Assembly: GCF_002224125.1 (NCBI RefSeq)
Contig: NZ_NCSM01000057.1
Location: 195,906-259,905 of the forward strand
Source: Streptomyces sp. NBS 14/10
GTDB lineage: Bacteria > Actinomycetota > Actinomycetes > Streptomycetales > Streptomycetaceae
Reading direction: 5' to 3'
Length of the DNA stretch: 64,000 nucleotides
Shown here: positions 9,307-17,907 of the stretch, in pieces
Layout: the number at the start of each line of letters is the position of its first letter
Position numbering within the stretch: the first letter of the stretch is position 1
The notes under the pieces: generated by a model
Databases searched by the model: none
Told to the model about the DNA's origin: nothing
The model's input: only the letters and a program-made list of their open reading frames with translations
Made by a program: the position numbers and the translations under genes

Positions 9307-9777
9307 TCAGCCCTCGGCGAGCCGCCGCTTGACCGCGGCGGCCACCCGGCCGCCCTCGGCCCGGCCCGCGACCTTCGGGTTCACGATCTTCATCACCGCG
9401 CCCATGGCCCGCGGCCCTTGCGCACCGCCCGCCGCGGCCTCCTGTACGGCCTCCGCCACCAGCGCGTCCAGCTCCTCGTCCGTGAGCTGCTTGGGCAGAT
9501 ACTCGGCGAGCACCACGCCCTCGGCCCGCTCCCGCTCGGCCTGCTCGGCCCGCCCGCCCTGCGCGAACGCCTCAGCCGCCTCGCGCCGCTTCTTGGCCTC
9601 GCGCGCGATGATCTTCTCCACCTCGGCATCGGACAGCTCCCGGGCGGTCTCGCCCGCGACCTCTTCCTTCTGGATCGCGGTGAGGGTCAGCCGGAGCGTA
9701 GAGGAGCGCAGCTCGTCACGCGTCTTGATCGCTGCGGTGAGATCGTCCCGCAGCCTGGACTTGAGCGTGGTGGTCAT
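9307..9777 (-). CDS. GatB/YqeY domain-containing protein
   Basis: The 156-residue protein has the YqeY layout: a helical N-terminus (MTTTLKSRLRDDLTAAIKTRD), a central KKRREAAEAF segment and the C-terminal KQLTDEELDALVAEAV...MGAVMKIVNPKVAGRAEGGRV helical domain, which resembles the tRNA-binding tail of GatB. It may assist tRNA-dependent amidation, but the role of stand-alone YqeY proteins is unproven. It is convergent with the penicillin-binding protein gene. Confidence 0.9.
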   Translation of the reverse strand: MTTTLKSRLRDDLTAAIKTRDELRSSTLRLTLTAIQKEEVAGETARELSDAEVEKIIAREAKKRREAAEAFAQGGRAEQAERERAEGVVLAEYLPKQLTDEELDALVAEAVQEAAAGGAQGPRAMGAVMKIVNPKVAGRAEGGRVAAAVKRRLAEG

Positions 9778-9845
9778 GTCGTCGAGTCTGCCAGCCCTGG
9801 CCGGGAATCACCCGAAGATTTCTCGCCCGGCCACGGTCTGCGACC

Positions 9846-10784
9846 ATGGTGACCATGCGCGCGCGATACGGAGTACCCCTGGGAATCACGGCGGTCGGCG
9901 CCGCCGGCCTCGTCTATGCCGCCGGCTTCGAGGTCCGGTCCTTCCGCCTCCGACGGGTGACCGTCCCCGTACTGCCACGCGGCATGCGGCCGCTGCGCGT
10001 CCTCCAGGTCTCCGACATCCACATGGTCAGCGGCCAGCGCAAGAAGCAGCGCTGGCTCCAGTCCCTCGCCGGGCTCCGCCCCGATTTCGTCATCAACACG
10101 GGCGACAACCTCTCCGACCCCGAGGGCGTCCCCGAGACGCTGGACGCGCTCGGCCCGCTCATGGAGTTCCCGGGCGCGTACGTCTTCGGCTCCAACGACT
10201 ACTACGGCCCCAAGCCGCGCAACCCGGCCCGCTATCTGCTGGAGAAGGCCAGCGGCAAGCACGGTCTGAACGGCAATCCGCCCGTCGTCGGCGCGATCCA
10301 CAACCCCTGGAAAGAGCTGCGCGACGCCTTCGACGCGGCCGGCTGGGTCAACCTGTCCAACACCCGCGGCCGGCTGAAGCTGGACGACGTGGAGATCGCC
10401 ATGACCGGCCTGGACGACCCCCACATCAAGCGCGACCGCTACGGCGAGGTGGCCGGCGGCCCCGAATCGGACGCCGACCTCTCCCTGGCCGTCGTCCACG
10501 CGCCCTACCTGCGCGTCCTCGACGCCTTCACCGCCGACCGCTACCCCCTGATCCTCGCCGGCCACACCCACGGCGGCCAGCTGTGCATCCCCTTCTACGG
10601 CGCCCTCGTCACCAACTGCGACCTGGACGCCCGCCGCGTCAAGGGCCTCTCCACCCACCACGCCGCCGGCCACACCTCCTACCTCCACGTCTCCGCCGGC
10701 TGCGGCACCAACCGCTACACCCCGGTCCGCTTCGCCTGCCCCCCCGAGGCCACCCTCCTCACCCTCACCCCACCCACCCCCTGA
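9846..10784 (+). CDS. Membrane-anchored metallophosphoesterase
   Basis: The 312-residue protein has an N-terminal hydrophobic segment ([20 protein letters not shown]) and a calcineurin-like phosphoesterase domain: SDIH, NTGDN, a GSNDYYG version of the GNHD motif, a late VHAPY and GHTHGGQ. These residues bind a two-metal centre. In this subfamily (YkuE-like) the substrate is unknown. The ATG at 9855 is an equally good start and would remove three residues. The divergent yqeY-like gene begins 68 bp away. Confidence 0.9.
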   Translation: MVTMRARYGVPLGITAVGAAGLVYAAGFEVRSFRLRRVTVPVLPRGMRPLRVLQVSDIHMVSGQRKKQRWLQSLAGLRPDFVINTGDNLSDPEGVPETLDALGPLMEFPGAYVFGSNDYYGPKPRNPARYLLEKASGKHGLNGNPPVVGAIHNPWKELRDAFDAAGWVNLSNTRGRLKLDDVEIAMTGLDDPHIKRDRYGEVAGGPESDADLSLAVVHAPYLRVLDAFTADRYPLILAGHTHGGQLCIPFYGALVTNCDLDARRVKGLSTHHAAGHTSYLHVSAGCGTNRYTPVRFACPPEATLLTLTPPTP

Positions 10785-10912
10785 CCCCCTCCAGCCACCC
10801 CGGCACCTCCCCGACACCCGAGCGGCCGGGCCCACCCCGCCCCGACCTGCGAGACCGCGAAAACCGGATTTCGTCTCTGGGCACGGGTCCGCTAAAGTAG
10901 AGCTCGTTGCTT

Positions 10913-10986
10913 CGGGGTGTAGCGCAGCTTGGCAGCGCGCTTCGTTCGGGACGAAGAGGTCGTGGGTTCAAATCCCGCCACCCCGA
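10913..10986 (+). tRNA. tRNA-Pro (anticodon CGG)
   Basis: The sequence folds as a tRNA: acceptor CGGGGTG with CACCCCG, anticodon stem CTTCG/CGAAG enclosing the loop TTCGGGA, and a T arm GTGGGTTCAAATCCCGC. The loop gives anticodon CGG (Pro, codon CCG). No CCA is encoded. A -10-like TAAAGT lies about 15 bp upstream. Remains of a mobile element follow immediately, so the gene has served as an attachment site. Confidence 0.95.
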
Positions 10987-10993
10987 CACGGGT

Positions 10994-11030
10994 CAGAAGG
11001 CCACCTACTAATTTAGTAGGTGGCCTTCTG
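10994..11030 (+). terminator. Hairpin terminator after tRNA-Pro
   Basis: A perfect 18-bp stem (CAGAAGGCCACCTACTAA with its complement) lies eight bases after the tRNA, matching a strong intrinsic terminator. Confidence 0.9.
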
Positions 11031-11035
11031 CGCTA

Positions 11036-11060
11036 TGTACAGCAGCGGAGTACAGCAACC
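11036..11060. repeat. GTACAGCAG-type repeat, copy 1
   Basis: TGTACAGCAGCGGAGTACAGC holds two GTACAGC units in direct orientation. It sits between the tRNA and the integrase fragment. Similar sequences occur at 35028 and 38339 inside the tRNA-Ser island. The position suggests integrase arm-binding sites; this is inference. Confidence 0.5.
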
Positions 11061-11061
11061 T

Positions 11062-11439
11062 CTACAGCTCTTGCCGATCTTTCTTCTTCGGCTTCCGCTT
11101 GCTGCCGCCGTCCAGCGCCTTACCCAGCTTGCGCAGCGCCCGGCGGGTCCCGTCGGACGGAACGTGGGTGTAGACCTCCATCGTCACCGCGATCTCCGAG
11201 TGCCGGAGGATCTGCATCGCGATCCGGGGGTGCACGTCCATCGCGGCGAGCAGCGACGCGCAGGTGTGACGTGTGTCATGCACCCGGATCGTCCGCACCC
11301 CGGCCCGGTCGCAGCGCCGGTTGAACTCCCGGTTGAAGTTCCTCGGCTCAATCAGGACCACGCGCCCGGCCTGCCAGCCGCACACCGGCTGCGGCCATCG
11401 CCATTGTGCGCACAAAGACCCGGACGGTGGCCGGCGCAC
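11062..11439 (-). pseudogene. Tyrosine integrase, C-terminal fragment
   Basis: About 100 residues resemble the end of an actinobacterial tyrosine recombinase: EPRNFNREFNRRCDRAGVRT, the HDTRHT box (His-x-x-Arg), RHSEIAVTMEVYTHV with the late His and the nucleophilic Tyr, and a Lys-rich tail. The N-terminal arm-binding and core domains and the first catalytic Arg are missing; the homology stops near position 11370. It is oriented toward the tRNA-Pro, as is normal for an integrase beside its attachment site. The element therefore can no longer excise by itself. Confidence 0.8.
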
Positions 11440-11449
11440 ATAGCCTGCA

Positions 11450-12118
11450 TCACCTGGGCGCGGTCGCTTCCACGGTGACGTCGGCGACTACTTCCACCAT
11501 GTCCGGTCCGTACTGGTCTGAGCTGAGAACCTTCAGCAGGAGGCAGAAGACCCCATCGGACCCGTACTGGCGGGCAAGCTGGACGTGGTGCCGGGCTAGG
11601 TAGCGTATGGCTGCCTGGTTGTTGATCCCGCGCTGGCCTGCGGCGAGGAAGACCGGACGGTCGCTCTCCGGTGCGGTGAGGCGGGCGAGCAGCGCATACT
11701 CGGCTACGCCCTTTGATATCCGGTACGCCTGTCCACCGATGGTGAATGCCAAACCGTCGGGTATGTTCTCGTGGTCGGTGTTCACCTCGACCCCGGGCAG
11801 TAGCGAACGTAGGTGGGCCTCGGTGCGACGGTTCGATCCCGGGCCACCGACGCAGAACTCGGTCCGCGTACCGAAACCCAGGCGGGCGACGTCGTGCACT
11901 ACGATTTCCGCACGCGCTCCGCACTCCTTGATGAGGGCCGATAGTTCGAGGAGTGCGAAGGCGTCATAACGCTGGACATTGCGACCAGGTGCGCTCGGGT
12001 CCTGGTTGACGACGAGCAGACATTCCGAGCCATTCGACAGTCCGAAGAACTTCTGTTTTCTCCGGAGCTGACGCCGCCACAGGTAGGTCCTGAAGAGCCA
12101 GCCCCCAGCAGCGCTGAT
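11450..12118 (-). pseudogene. Conserved hypothetical protein, 5' truncated
   Basis: The frame reads AAGGWLFRTYLWRRQLRRKQ, then GLSNGSECLLVVNQDP, GFGTRTEFCVGGPGSNRRTEAH, GVAEYALLARLTA and NQAAIRYLARHHVQLARQYG. The pattern looks like a known Streptomyces hypothetical protein with an N-terminal membrane anchor, but I cannot name a function. No ATG, GTG or TTG is in frame upstream of codon 11899, which falls inside the conserved part, so the gene appears to have lost its start. A short protein from GTG 11899 (149 residues) is possible but would lack the conserved N-terminus. Confidence 0.6.
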
Positions 12119-12161
12119 CGCTGGGCAGCTACGGCTGATCCACCTTGAAACCCGTCGTGGT

Positions 12162-12188
12162 GGCCTGGTGCGAAAGTTGCACCAGGCC
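12162..12188. terminator. Hairpin terminator
   Basis: GGCCTGGTGC (12162-12171) pairs perfectly with GCACCAGGCC (12179-12188) around a 7-nt loop. It lies downstream of the DJ-1/PfpI gene and close to the probable edge of the tRNA-Pro element. Confidence 0.75.
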
Positions 12189-12238
12189 CTCTGTCATGCG
12201 TGAAGCATGCCTGAAGCAGCGGGGCGTCAGGGCGGCAG

Positions 12239-12847
12239 TCAGCGCAGGGCGGCCTCGCCCGTTTGGACGGCGTGCATGGCGCGCTCGACGGTCTGCTGGT
12301 TTTCGCCGACCGGAGCCACGTAGTCGAGGACGTCGCGCGCGGCGGCCGCGCCGAGGGCTCGGGTGATCACCCATGTGGCGAGGTACTGCGATGACAGGCA
12401 GCCGCCCGCCGTGGCGATGTTCCCCTCGGCGTGGAACGGGGCGTCCAGCACGGTGACGTCGCAGGCTTCGACAAAGGGCCGGCTCTTCATGTCCGTACAG
12501 GCGGGCATGGCGTCGAGCAGCCCGAGGCGGGCGAGCACCAGCGCGCCGGAGCACTGCGAACCGATCAGCTGTCGCGCAGGGTCGAGCGGCAGCCTGGAGA
12601 GCAGCCGCTCGTCGGCGACCACCTCACGCGCCTTCACCCCGCTGCCGATCAGCACGACATCGGCTTCGGTCACGAACTCCATGGGGCGCTGGCCGGTTAC
12701 CTCGACGCCGTTCATGGAGGAGACGACCGGCGTCGGCGTCGTGATGAAGGCCTCCAAGCCGTCCTTGCGGCACCGGTTGATGAGTGCGGAGGCGATGAAG
12801 CTGTCGAGCTCGTTGAATCCGTCGAAGGTGACCACCGCTACCTGCAT
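12239..12847 (-). CDS. DJ-1/PfpI family protein
   Basis: The 202-residue protein has the glutamine-amidotransferase-like fold of DJ-1/PfpI: VVTFDGFNELD near the N-terminus, ADVVLIGSG, and the nucleophile elbow GSQCSGA with C99. The later HAEGNIATAGGCLSS region matches the stretch following the active site. Members are hydrolases, isomerases or regulator subunits; without a DNA-binding domain this one is probably an enzyme, substrate unknown. Confidence 0.85.
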   Translation of the reverse strand: MQVAVVTFDGFNELDSFIASALINRCRKDGLEAFITTPTPVVSSMNGVEVTGQRPMEFVTEADVVLIGSGVKAREVVADERLLSRLPLDPARQLIGSQCSGALVLARLGLLDAMPACTDMKSRPFVEACDVTVLDAPFHAEGNIATAGGCLSSQYLATWVITRALGAAAARDVLDYVAPVGENQQTVERAMHAVQTGEAALR

Positions 12848-12946
12848 GACATCCCCTCAGAGTGCTGAAGTGGACGGCCAGATTCGCAGGCGCCCGGCGG
12901 CCGGGTCGCGGGCCAATCGGCGGTCGGTGGCTCGCTCGTTCAGGAG

Positions 12947-13480
12947 TCAGCCAGAGATGAGTCGAAGGATCGCGGTGCCGTCCGCCCCTGCCACCACCTG
13001 GAGTACGACCGCTCCGTCCACCTTGTCCGGCGGCGGTCCGCCCATCCCGCACGAACTGCTGCTGCCGCCGCTGCGGAAGACGGCGACGCAGCCGCTGCCA
13101 TCGCCGCTCGCCCCTCCGCTCGTCTTGCTGTTCCCCGAGGTCACCTTGTAGTCGACCGCGTTCTTGCCGACCTTCGTCAGGGACAGCTTCGCCGGACCGT
13201 CCGGGAGCTTGATGCGGATCGTCACCGGCTCGGTCACCGCGATCTCGCAGTTCCCGTCGGTGCACGCCGCGGGGTTGCTCCCGTCGGCCGCGGTCACTGC
13301 CGGGGATGGGCTGGACGTGGTGGGAGAGGGGCTGTGCGAGGCATGGGAGGCCGAGGGTTTGGCGGTGTCGGTGCCCTCGTCCGAGTCACCGCATCCCGCC
13401 GCGGCCAGCGCGGTGACCGTGGCCAGCAGGACGCGGCCGGCCGCACGTCGCGTGCGCCCCACCGTGGTCGGATCCGACAT
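12947..13480 (-). CDS. Putative lipoprotein
   Basis: The 177-residue protein has a basic N-terminus (VGRTRRAAGR), a hydrophobic core (VLLATVTALAAAG) and a candidate lipobox ending at C30. A Ser/Thr/Pro linker follows, then a beta-rich region (VTIRIKLPDGPAKLSLTKVG). Four further cysteines in the mature part (C-x4-C and C-x14-C patterns) could form disulfides. The lipobox is weak (Ala at -3). Function unknown. ATG 13480 was preferred over the in-frame ATG at 13504 because it places the signal peptide normally. Confidence 0.65.
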   Translation of the reverse strand: MSDPTTVGRTRRAAGRVLLATVTALAAAGCGDSDEGTDTAKPSASHASHSPSPTTSSPSPAVTAADGSNPAACTDGNCEIAVTEPVTIRIKLPDGPAKLSLTKVGKNAVDYKVTSGNSKTSGGASGDGSGCVAVFRSGGSSSSCGMGGPPPDKVDGAVVLQVVAGADGTAILRLISG

Positions 13481-13659
13481 GGCATGCCGCCCTTCGTATC
13501 TCATGCGGAGTCGGGAGTCTGGAATCAGGAGTGAGGGATCAGGAGTCCGGAGCCAGGCAGCGAGCTTACGGTCCGGCGATCGGGAGGGGTCCCCGCGCAA
13601 TGCCCGCACACTCGGCCGTTGACGCCATCGTCCAGCGCCGGCCCTGCGTGGGCACAGGC

Positions 13660-14592
13660 TCAGGGGCCGGCTTCGCGGGACTCCGCGCCGTCCCGTTCCG
13701 CGTCGTACGACGGCTCCGCGTGGTCCAACGACTCCGCCTTGTACGACGACTCCGCCTCGTCCAACGATTTCGTCGCCCCCGTGGTCGTCGTCGCCGACGC
13801 CGCGATGCTGAAGAGTCCGCCCTCCGGGTCGCGGAGGGCCGCGATACGGCCGTACGGGGTGTCGGCCGGGGCGGAGATGATGCCGCCGCCGAGGGCGGTG
13901 GCCTGGGCGGCGACGCGGTCGACGTCTTCGACGCAGAAGTAGACGTGCCAGCGGGGGCGGACGTTGGGGTCGGGGGTGGCTTCCAGGGCGCCGCCGCGCA
14001 GGCCCGCGACGGCTTTGCCGTCGATGTGCAGGACCACGCGGTCGTGCTCGAAGCGGACGTCGCAGCGGTCCTGGCCCTGAGCGTCCCAGCTGAAGACGTG
14101 GCCGTAGAAGAGCGCGGCCTCGAAGGCGTCGCGGGTGCGCAGTTCGAGCCAGACCGGGGCGCCCGGTCTGCGCTCGCCCCACCAGGCGGAGGTGAGCTCG
14201 CCCTCCCAGATGCCGAAGACGGCGCCGTCCGGGTCGGCCGCCCAGGCCACCCGGCCGCTGCCGAACTCCAGCGGGCCGACCGCGACGGTGCCGCCGCGCT
14301 CCCGCGCGCGCCAGGCGATCTCGTCGGCGCTGTCGGCCGCGAAGTAGGTGGTCCAGGTGACGGGGAGGGTCACACCGGTCGCGGCCGGGACGCCCATGCC
14401 GACGGTCGGGGCGCCGTCCGGGGTGAACGCGATGGTGTAGCGGCCGTGACCGTGGCGGCTGGGGCGGAAGTGCCAGCCGAAGAGGTCGCCGTAGAAGGTC
14501 TGGGCGCGGTCCAGGTCGGTCGCCATGTGGCTCACCCAGCACGGCGCGCCTTGGACGGCGCGGAATCGCTCCCGCCGCTCCCGCCTCTCCAC
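13660..14592 (-). CDS. VOC family protein, two domains, repeat-containing C-terminal tail
   Basis: The 310-residue protein carries two glyoxalase-fold domains (residues about 15-135 and 145-265; motifs RAQTFYGDLFGWHF and FEAALFYGHVFSW). It is related in layout to the VOC protein at 1628. The last 45 residues are an added acidic tail with a repeated AESSYKAESLDHAEPSYDAE pattern, unlike the rest and probably a recent repeat expansion. Substrate unknown. Confidence 0.8.
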   Translation of the reverse strand: MERRERRERFRAVQGAPCWVSHMATDLDRAQTFYGDLFGWHFRPSRHGHGRYTIAFTPDGAPTVGMGVPAATGVTLPVTWTTYFAADSADEIAWRARERGGTVAVGPLEFGSGRVAWAADPDGAVFGIWEGELTSAWWGERRPGAPVWLELRTRDAFEAALFYGHVFSWDAQGQDRCDVRFEHDRVVLHIDGKAVAGLRGGALEATPDPNVRPRWHVYFCVEDVDRVAAQATALGGGIISAPADTPYGRIAALRDPEGGLFSIAASATTTTGATKSLDEAESSYKAESLDHAEPSYDAERDGAESREAGP

Positions 14593-14867
14593 GCCCGCTC
14601 ACCTCACTCCGCCTCCGCGTGCGCGGACTCGTTGCCCTCACTGCCCGTGCGCGGAGCGGTTGCCGATCCGCGTGCGCGCAGCCCTCACCGTTCACACATG
14701 ATGCCCGATAGCTCCACTTTCCTCCGTTTTTCCGGGGCGCGCCACCTCGGCCGGCCGCCGGGGCGTGCGCCAGGCGGTGCGCCGACGCACCCGCTGTGGC
14801 GCATCACACCGAGTGCGCTTCGGGACGCATTACGGACACCCGGCCAAAGCAGGGCAGTATTGCGGCC

Positions 14868-16157
14868 ATGTCGAATCTCCGCTCAAACATCGTCGGCTGG
14901 CTGGGTCGCAAGTACTTTTCGAGAATTCAGAAGTCCGGGTTCGATCTGTCCAAGATGTCGTTTTTGCCGAGCGCCACGCTGGCCCCGCTGCGACGCAATG
15001 GTCTGGACCCCGTGGACGAATTGGCCCGTACTCGGGCAAAGGAACCCATAAGCAAGCTTCCGCTGCCTTTCGGAATGAAGGGCTGGCTTGTCACCGGATA
15101 CGACGAGACCAAGGCCGTACTGGGCCGGGTGAACGGATTCAGCTCCGATTTCACCAACCTCGCGGAGAAGAACATCGGCATCGCCCCACAGCAGAATCCA
15201 GGCGGCCTCGGCTTCAGCGATCCACCGACACATACGAGACTGCGCCGCCTGCTGACGCCGGAGTTCACCATGCGCCGGCTCAGCAGGCTCACTCCGCGCA
15301 TCCACTCCATCGTCGAGGAGCGGCTCGACGAGATGGCCGCGATGGGCGCGGCCGGGGACCCGGTCGATCTGGTGCAGTCCTTCGCCCTCCCCATCCCCTC
15401 CCTGGTCATCTGCGAACTGCTCGGCGTGCCGTACGAGGACCGGGAGGACTTCCAGCAGCTGAGCTTGGCGCGATTCGATCTGTTCGACGGGGCCGACACC
15501 TCGTTCGGCGCGATATCCGACTCGCTCTCGTATCTGCTCGACATCGTCAAGAAGCAGCGCGAGTCGCCCGGCGACGGGCTGCTCGGGATGCTGGTGAAGG
15601 AGCACGGGGACAAGATCGACGACCAGGAGCTGGCCGGGCTGGCCGACGGGGTGCTCACCGGTGGCTTCGAGACGACCGCGAGCATGCTGGCGCTCGGCAC
15701 GCTGGTGCTGCTCCGCAACCCCGAGCAATTCGCGGAGATCCGCGACAACGACGACGTGGTCGACCGGTACGTCGAGGAGTTGCTGCGCTACCTCACGGTC
15801 GTCCAGGTGGCCTTCCCCCGGTTCGCCAAAGAGGACATGGAGATCGCCGGTACGAAGATCTCCAGCGGCGATCTGGTGCTGTGCTCGCTGAGCGGGGCCA
15901 ACCGCGAGGAGAAGCTCGGCCCGGACATGGAGCGGTTCGATCCGCACCGGCAGACCCCGTCCCACCTGGCCTTCGGCCATGGCATCCACCGGTGCATCGG
16001 CGCCGAGCTGGCCAAGATGGAGCTGCGCGCGGCCTACCCGGCGCTGGTGCGGCGGTTCCCGGAGATGCGGCTGGCCGTCCCGCAGGAGAAGCTCGCGTTC
16101 CGGAAGTTGTCGATCGTGTACGGCGTCGAGGCGCTGCCGGTGACGCTGAAGAAGTAG
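14868..16157 (+). CDS. Cytochrome P450
   Basis: The 429-residue bacterial class I P450 has an I-helix GGFETTASML (the usual AGxET region), EELLRY containing ExxR, a PHRQTPSHLAFGHG run and the heme loop FGHGIHRCIG with ligand C376. It starts at the ATG at 14868 (MSNLRSNIVGWLGRKYF). The sequence before the P450 core contains an amphipathic stretch (IVGWLGRKYFSRIQKSGFD), somewhat longer than in many family members. No ferredoxin or biosynthetic genes are next to it, so the substrate cannot be guessed. Confidence 0.92.
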   Translation: MSNLRSNIVGWLGRKYFSRIQKSGFDLSKMSFLPSATLAPLRRNGLDPVDELARTRAKEPISKLPLPFGMKGWLVTGYDETKAVLGRVNGFSSDFTNLAEKNIGIAPQQNPGGLGFSDPPTHTRLRRLLTPEFTMRRLSRLTPRIHSIVEERLDEMAAMGAAGDPVDLVQSFALPIPSLVICELLGVPYEDREDFQQLSLARFDLFDGADTSFGAISDSLSYLLDIVKKQRESPGDGLLGMLVKEHGDKIDDQELAGLADGVLTGGFETTASMLALGTLVLLRNPEQFAEIRDNDDVVDRYVEELLRYLTVVQVAFPRFAKEDMEIAGTKISSGDLVLCSLSGANREEKLGPDMERFDPHRQTPSHLAFGHGIHRCIGAELAKMELRAAYPALVRRFPEMRLAVPQEKLAFRKLSIVYGVEALPVTLKK

Positions 16158-16325
16158 CCCGCCCCGATAGCCCCATAAGCCCTCGTAGGCCCGCATAGGC
16201 CCGCATAGGCCCTCATGCGCACTGGATCATCTGCCGGGTGCCCCGCGGGGGCGCCCGGCGGGGCGCCTGTGGCGGCGCCCGGCAGGCCAGGGCGACAGGG
16301 CAGAGCGACGGGGTGGGGCGGCGGC

Positions 16326-17783
16326 TCAGCGGTACGGGTCTTCTCGGCCTGGGTCCGTGCGCCCGCCGGAGTCCCTGCCCCCGTCCGGCAGGTCGTCGAA
16401 CTTGAGACTCCCGGGGCCGTCCACGAGCTGGCGATGCATGACCGAGCTGCTGCCCCGCAGGTCGAATTCCTGGGCCAGTCCGGTGCGATGGAGCCGGCCC
16501 ATCTCCTCGTCCGAGAAAGTGACCCCGGCTATCTTGGTCTCCTTTCCGGAATCCCAGTTGTAGCGGTCCCACCCATTGAGCTGGTAGTCGAGGCCCACGT
16601 GGGGCTTCCCGTCGGCCCCGGGCGTCACCGTGACCACACCGCTGACATTCGTCGTGATCGAGCCGACAGCCAGGTACCAGTTCTCATTGCCCGACCGGCT
16701 GAAGCGATAGGGACTGTTCACGGTCTCCACCGGGATGGCGACCGGTCTGCCGCCGCTCTTCTTGAATTCCGCCAGCCCCGCATCGCGCCATTTGTCCTCG
16801 TAGTCCACGAGAGCGTTGATAGTCATGCCGCGAAACGCTTCGTCGCCTTTCATTATCTCATCGATGGGCAAATCCAACGTTGTGCCGGAATTATCCAGGT
16901 AATGCATCAGATTCCGCGCGGCGGCGTCCATCCCCGCCAGCGAGGCACCCTCCGCCAGCATCTTGGCCTTCTCCAGGGTGACCCGCTCGCCGAAACCGGG
17001 GGACTCGACACCGTGCCGGCCCGACCCCGCGTCCGGGGAGATCTGCCTGATCCGCGGGGACAGGACCCCCGCCGCCACGAGGTCGTCCTTGTGGGCCGCC
17101 CAGAGCTCGGCGCGCGACGACGGGCTCAGGGACTCCCACAACCGACCCAGCTGTGCGCGCTGCTGTGGCGTCGTCTTGTCCCCCAACGAGGCCAGCTCGA
17201 CCGCCCGGGGCGCCATGTCCTCATCCAGCGAGGTGTAGACGGCGTGTCCGGCGTCGTAGCGGTCCTGGCCGTGGCTGGCGCGCAGGGCGCGGCAGACGGC
17301 GGCGTCGATCTCCGCGGCGTAGGTGACCAGCCCCGTGATGGTGTCGGTGTACCACTTGATCAGGTCATGGGTGCGCCGGCCGTCGCTTGTGATGTTGCAC
17401 ATGGTCTCGGACACCCGCACCGAGCCGTCACCCGAGTCCTTGACCACCAGGCCGGGCTCCTCCTTGGCCGCATCGGAGGCCAGTTTTCTCGCCCGCCGCT
17501 GGATGCCCCGCAGCTCGGTGTTCGCATCGTCCAGGACGCTCCAGATGCTCTTCGCCTCCCGGTGCAGATCCCGGAGCTCCTTCGCCGTCTTACGGACGAA
17601 TTCCCGGGTCACCGTGGCATTGAGACCGGCCCATTTCGCGGCGTCCGACTTCCGCACCAGGCCCCGGTCGGCATCCGTCCGCAGCCTTTCGAGACCGCTC
17701 ACCACGGTCTTCCAGTCGGCGACCGCCGCGGCCAACTTCCCGAGGTCCATTTCGAGGAGATTCGTATAGGTGAACGCCGCCAC
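16326..17783 (-). CDS. WXG100-like N-terminus with conserved C-terminal domain; putative secreted effector
   Basis: The 485-residue protein lacks a signal peptide. The first 190 residues are helical (DLGKLAAAVADWKTVVSGLE..., RDLHREAKSIWSVLDDANTELRG) and resemble the coiled pairs of ESX/type VII substrates. The C-terminal 200 residues contain NALVDYEDKWRDAG, DRYNWDSGKETKIAGVTFSD and GRLHRTGLAQEFDLRG, which I recall from C-termini of other Streptomyces proteins of this architecture. The layout is that of polymorphic toxins with variable C-terminal domains, but no catalytic site is evident and no immunity gene is adjacent. The C-terminus ends in Asp/Gly/Arg-rich residues. Confidence 0.6.
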   Translation of the reverse strand: MAAFTYTNLLEMDLGKLAAAVADWKTVVSGLERLRTDADRGLVRKSDAAKWAGLNATVTREFVRKTAKELRDLHREAKSIWSVLDDANTELRGIQRRARKLASDAAKEEPGLVVKDSGDGSVRVSETMCNITSDGRRTHDLIKWYTDTITGLVTYAAEIDAAVCRALRASHGQDRYDAGHAVYTSLDEDMAPRAVELASLGDKTTPQQRAQLGRLWESLSPSSRAELWAAHKDDLVAAGVLSPRIRQISPDAGSGRHGVESPGFGERVTLEKAKMLAEGASLAGMDAAARNLMHYLDNSGTTLDLPIDEIMKGDEAFRGMTINALVDYEDKWRDAGLAEFKKSGGRPVAIPVETVNSPYRFSRSGNENWYLAVGSITTNVSGVVTVTPGADGKPHVGLDYQLNGWDRYNWDSGKETKIAGVTFSDEEMGRLHRTGLAQEFDLRGSSSVMHRQLVDGPGSLKFDDLPDGGRDSGGRTDPGREDPYR

Positions 17784-17907
17784 GTTTCTCAGCCCCCGTA
17801 TCGCTCCGCGTCTCGCTTCACGCGGATCGCTTCACGCATGCGGAGTGATCCGCACGTTAGCAAGGATCACACTGATCGGCGCCGGTCCGATCGGGTTTGA
17901 TGGAGGG

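Noticed and set aside
12363..13151. Plus-strand frame of 262 codons opposite the DJ-1 and lipoprotein genes
   Set aside because: Ser/Pro-rich shadow crossing two supported minus-strand genes.
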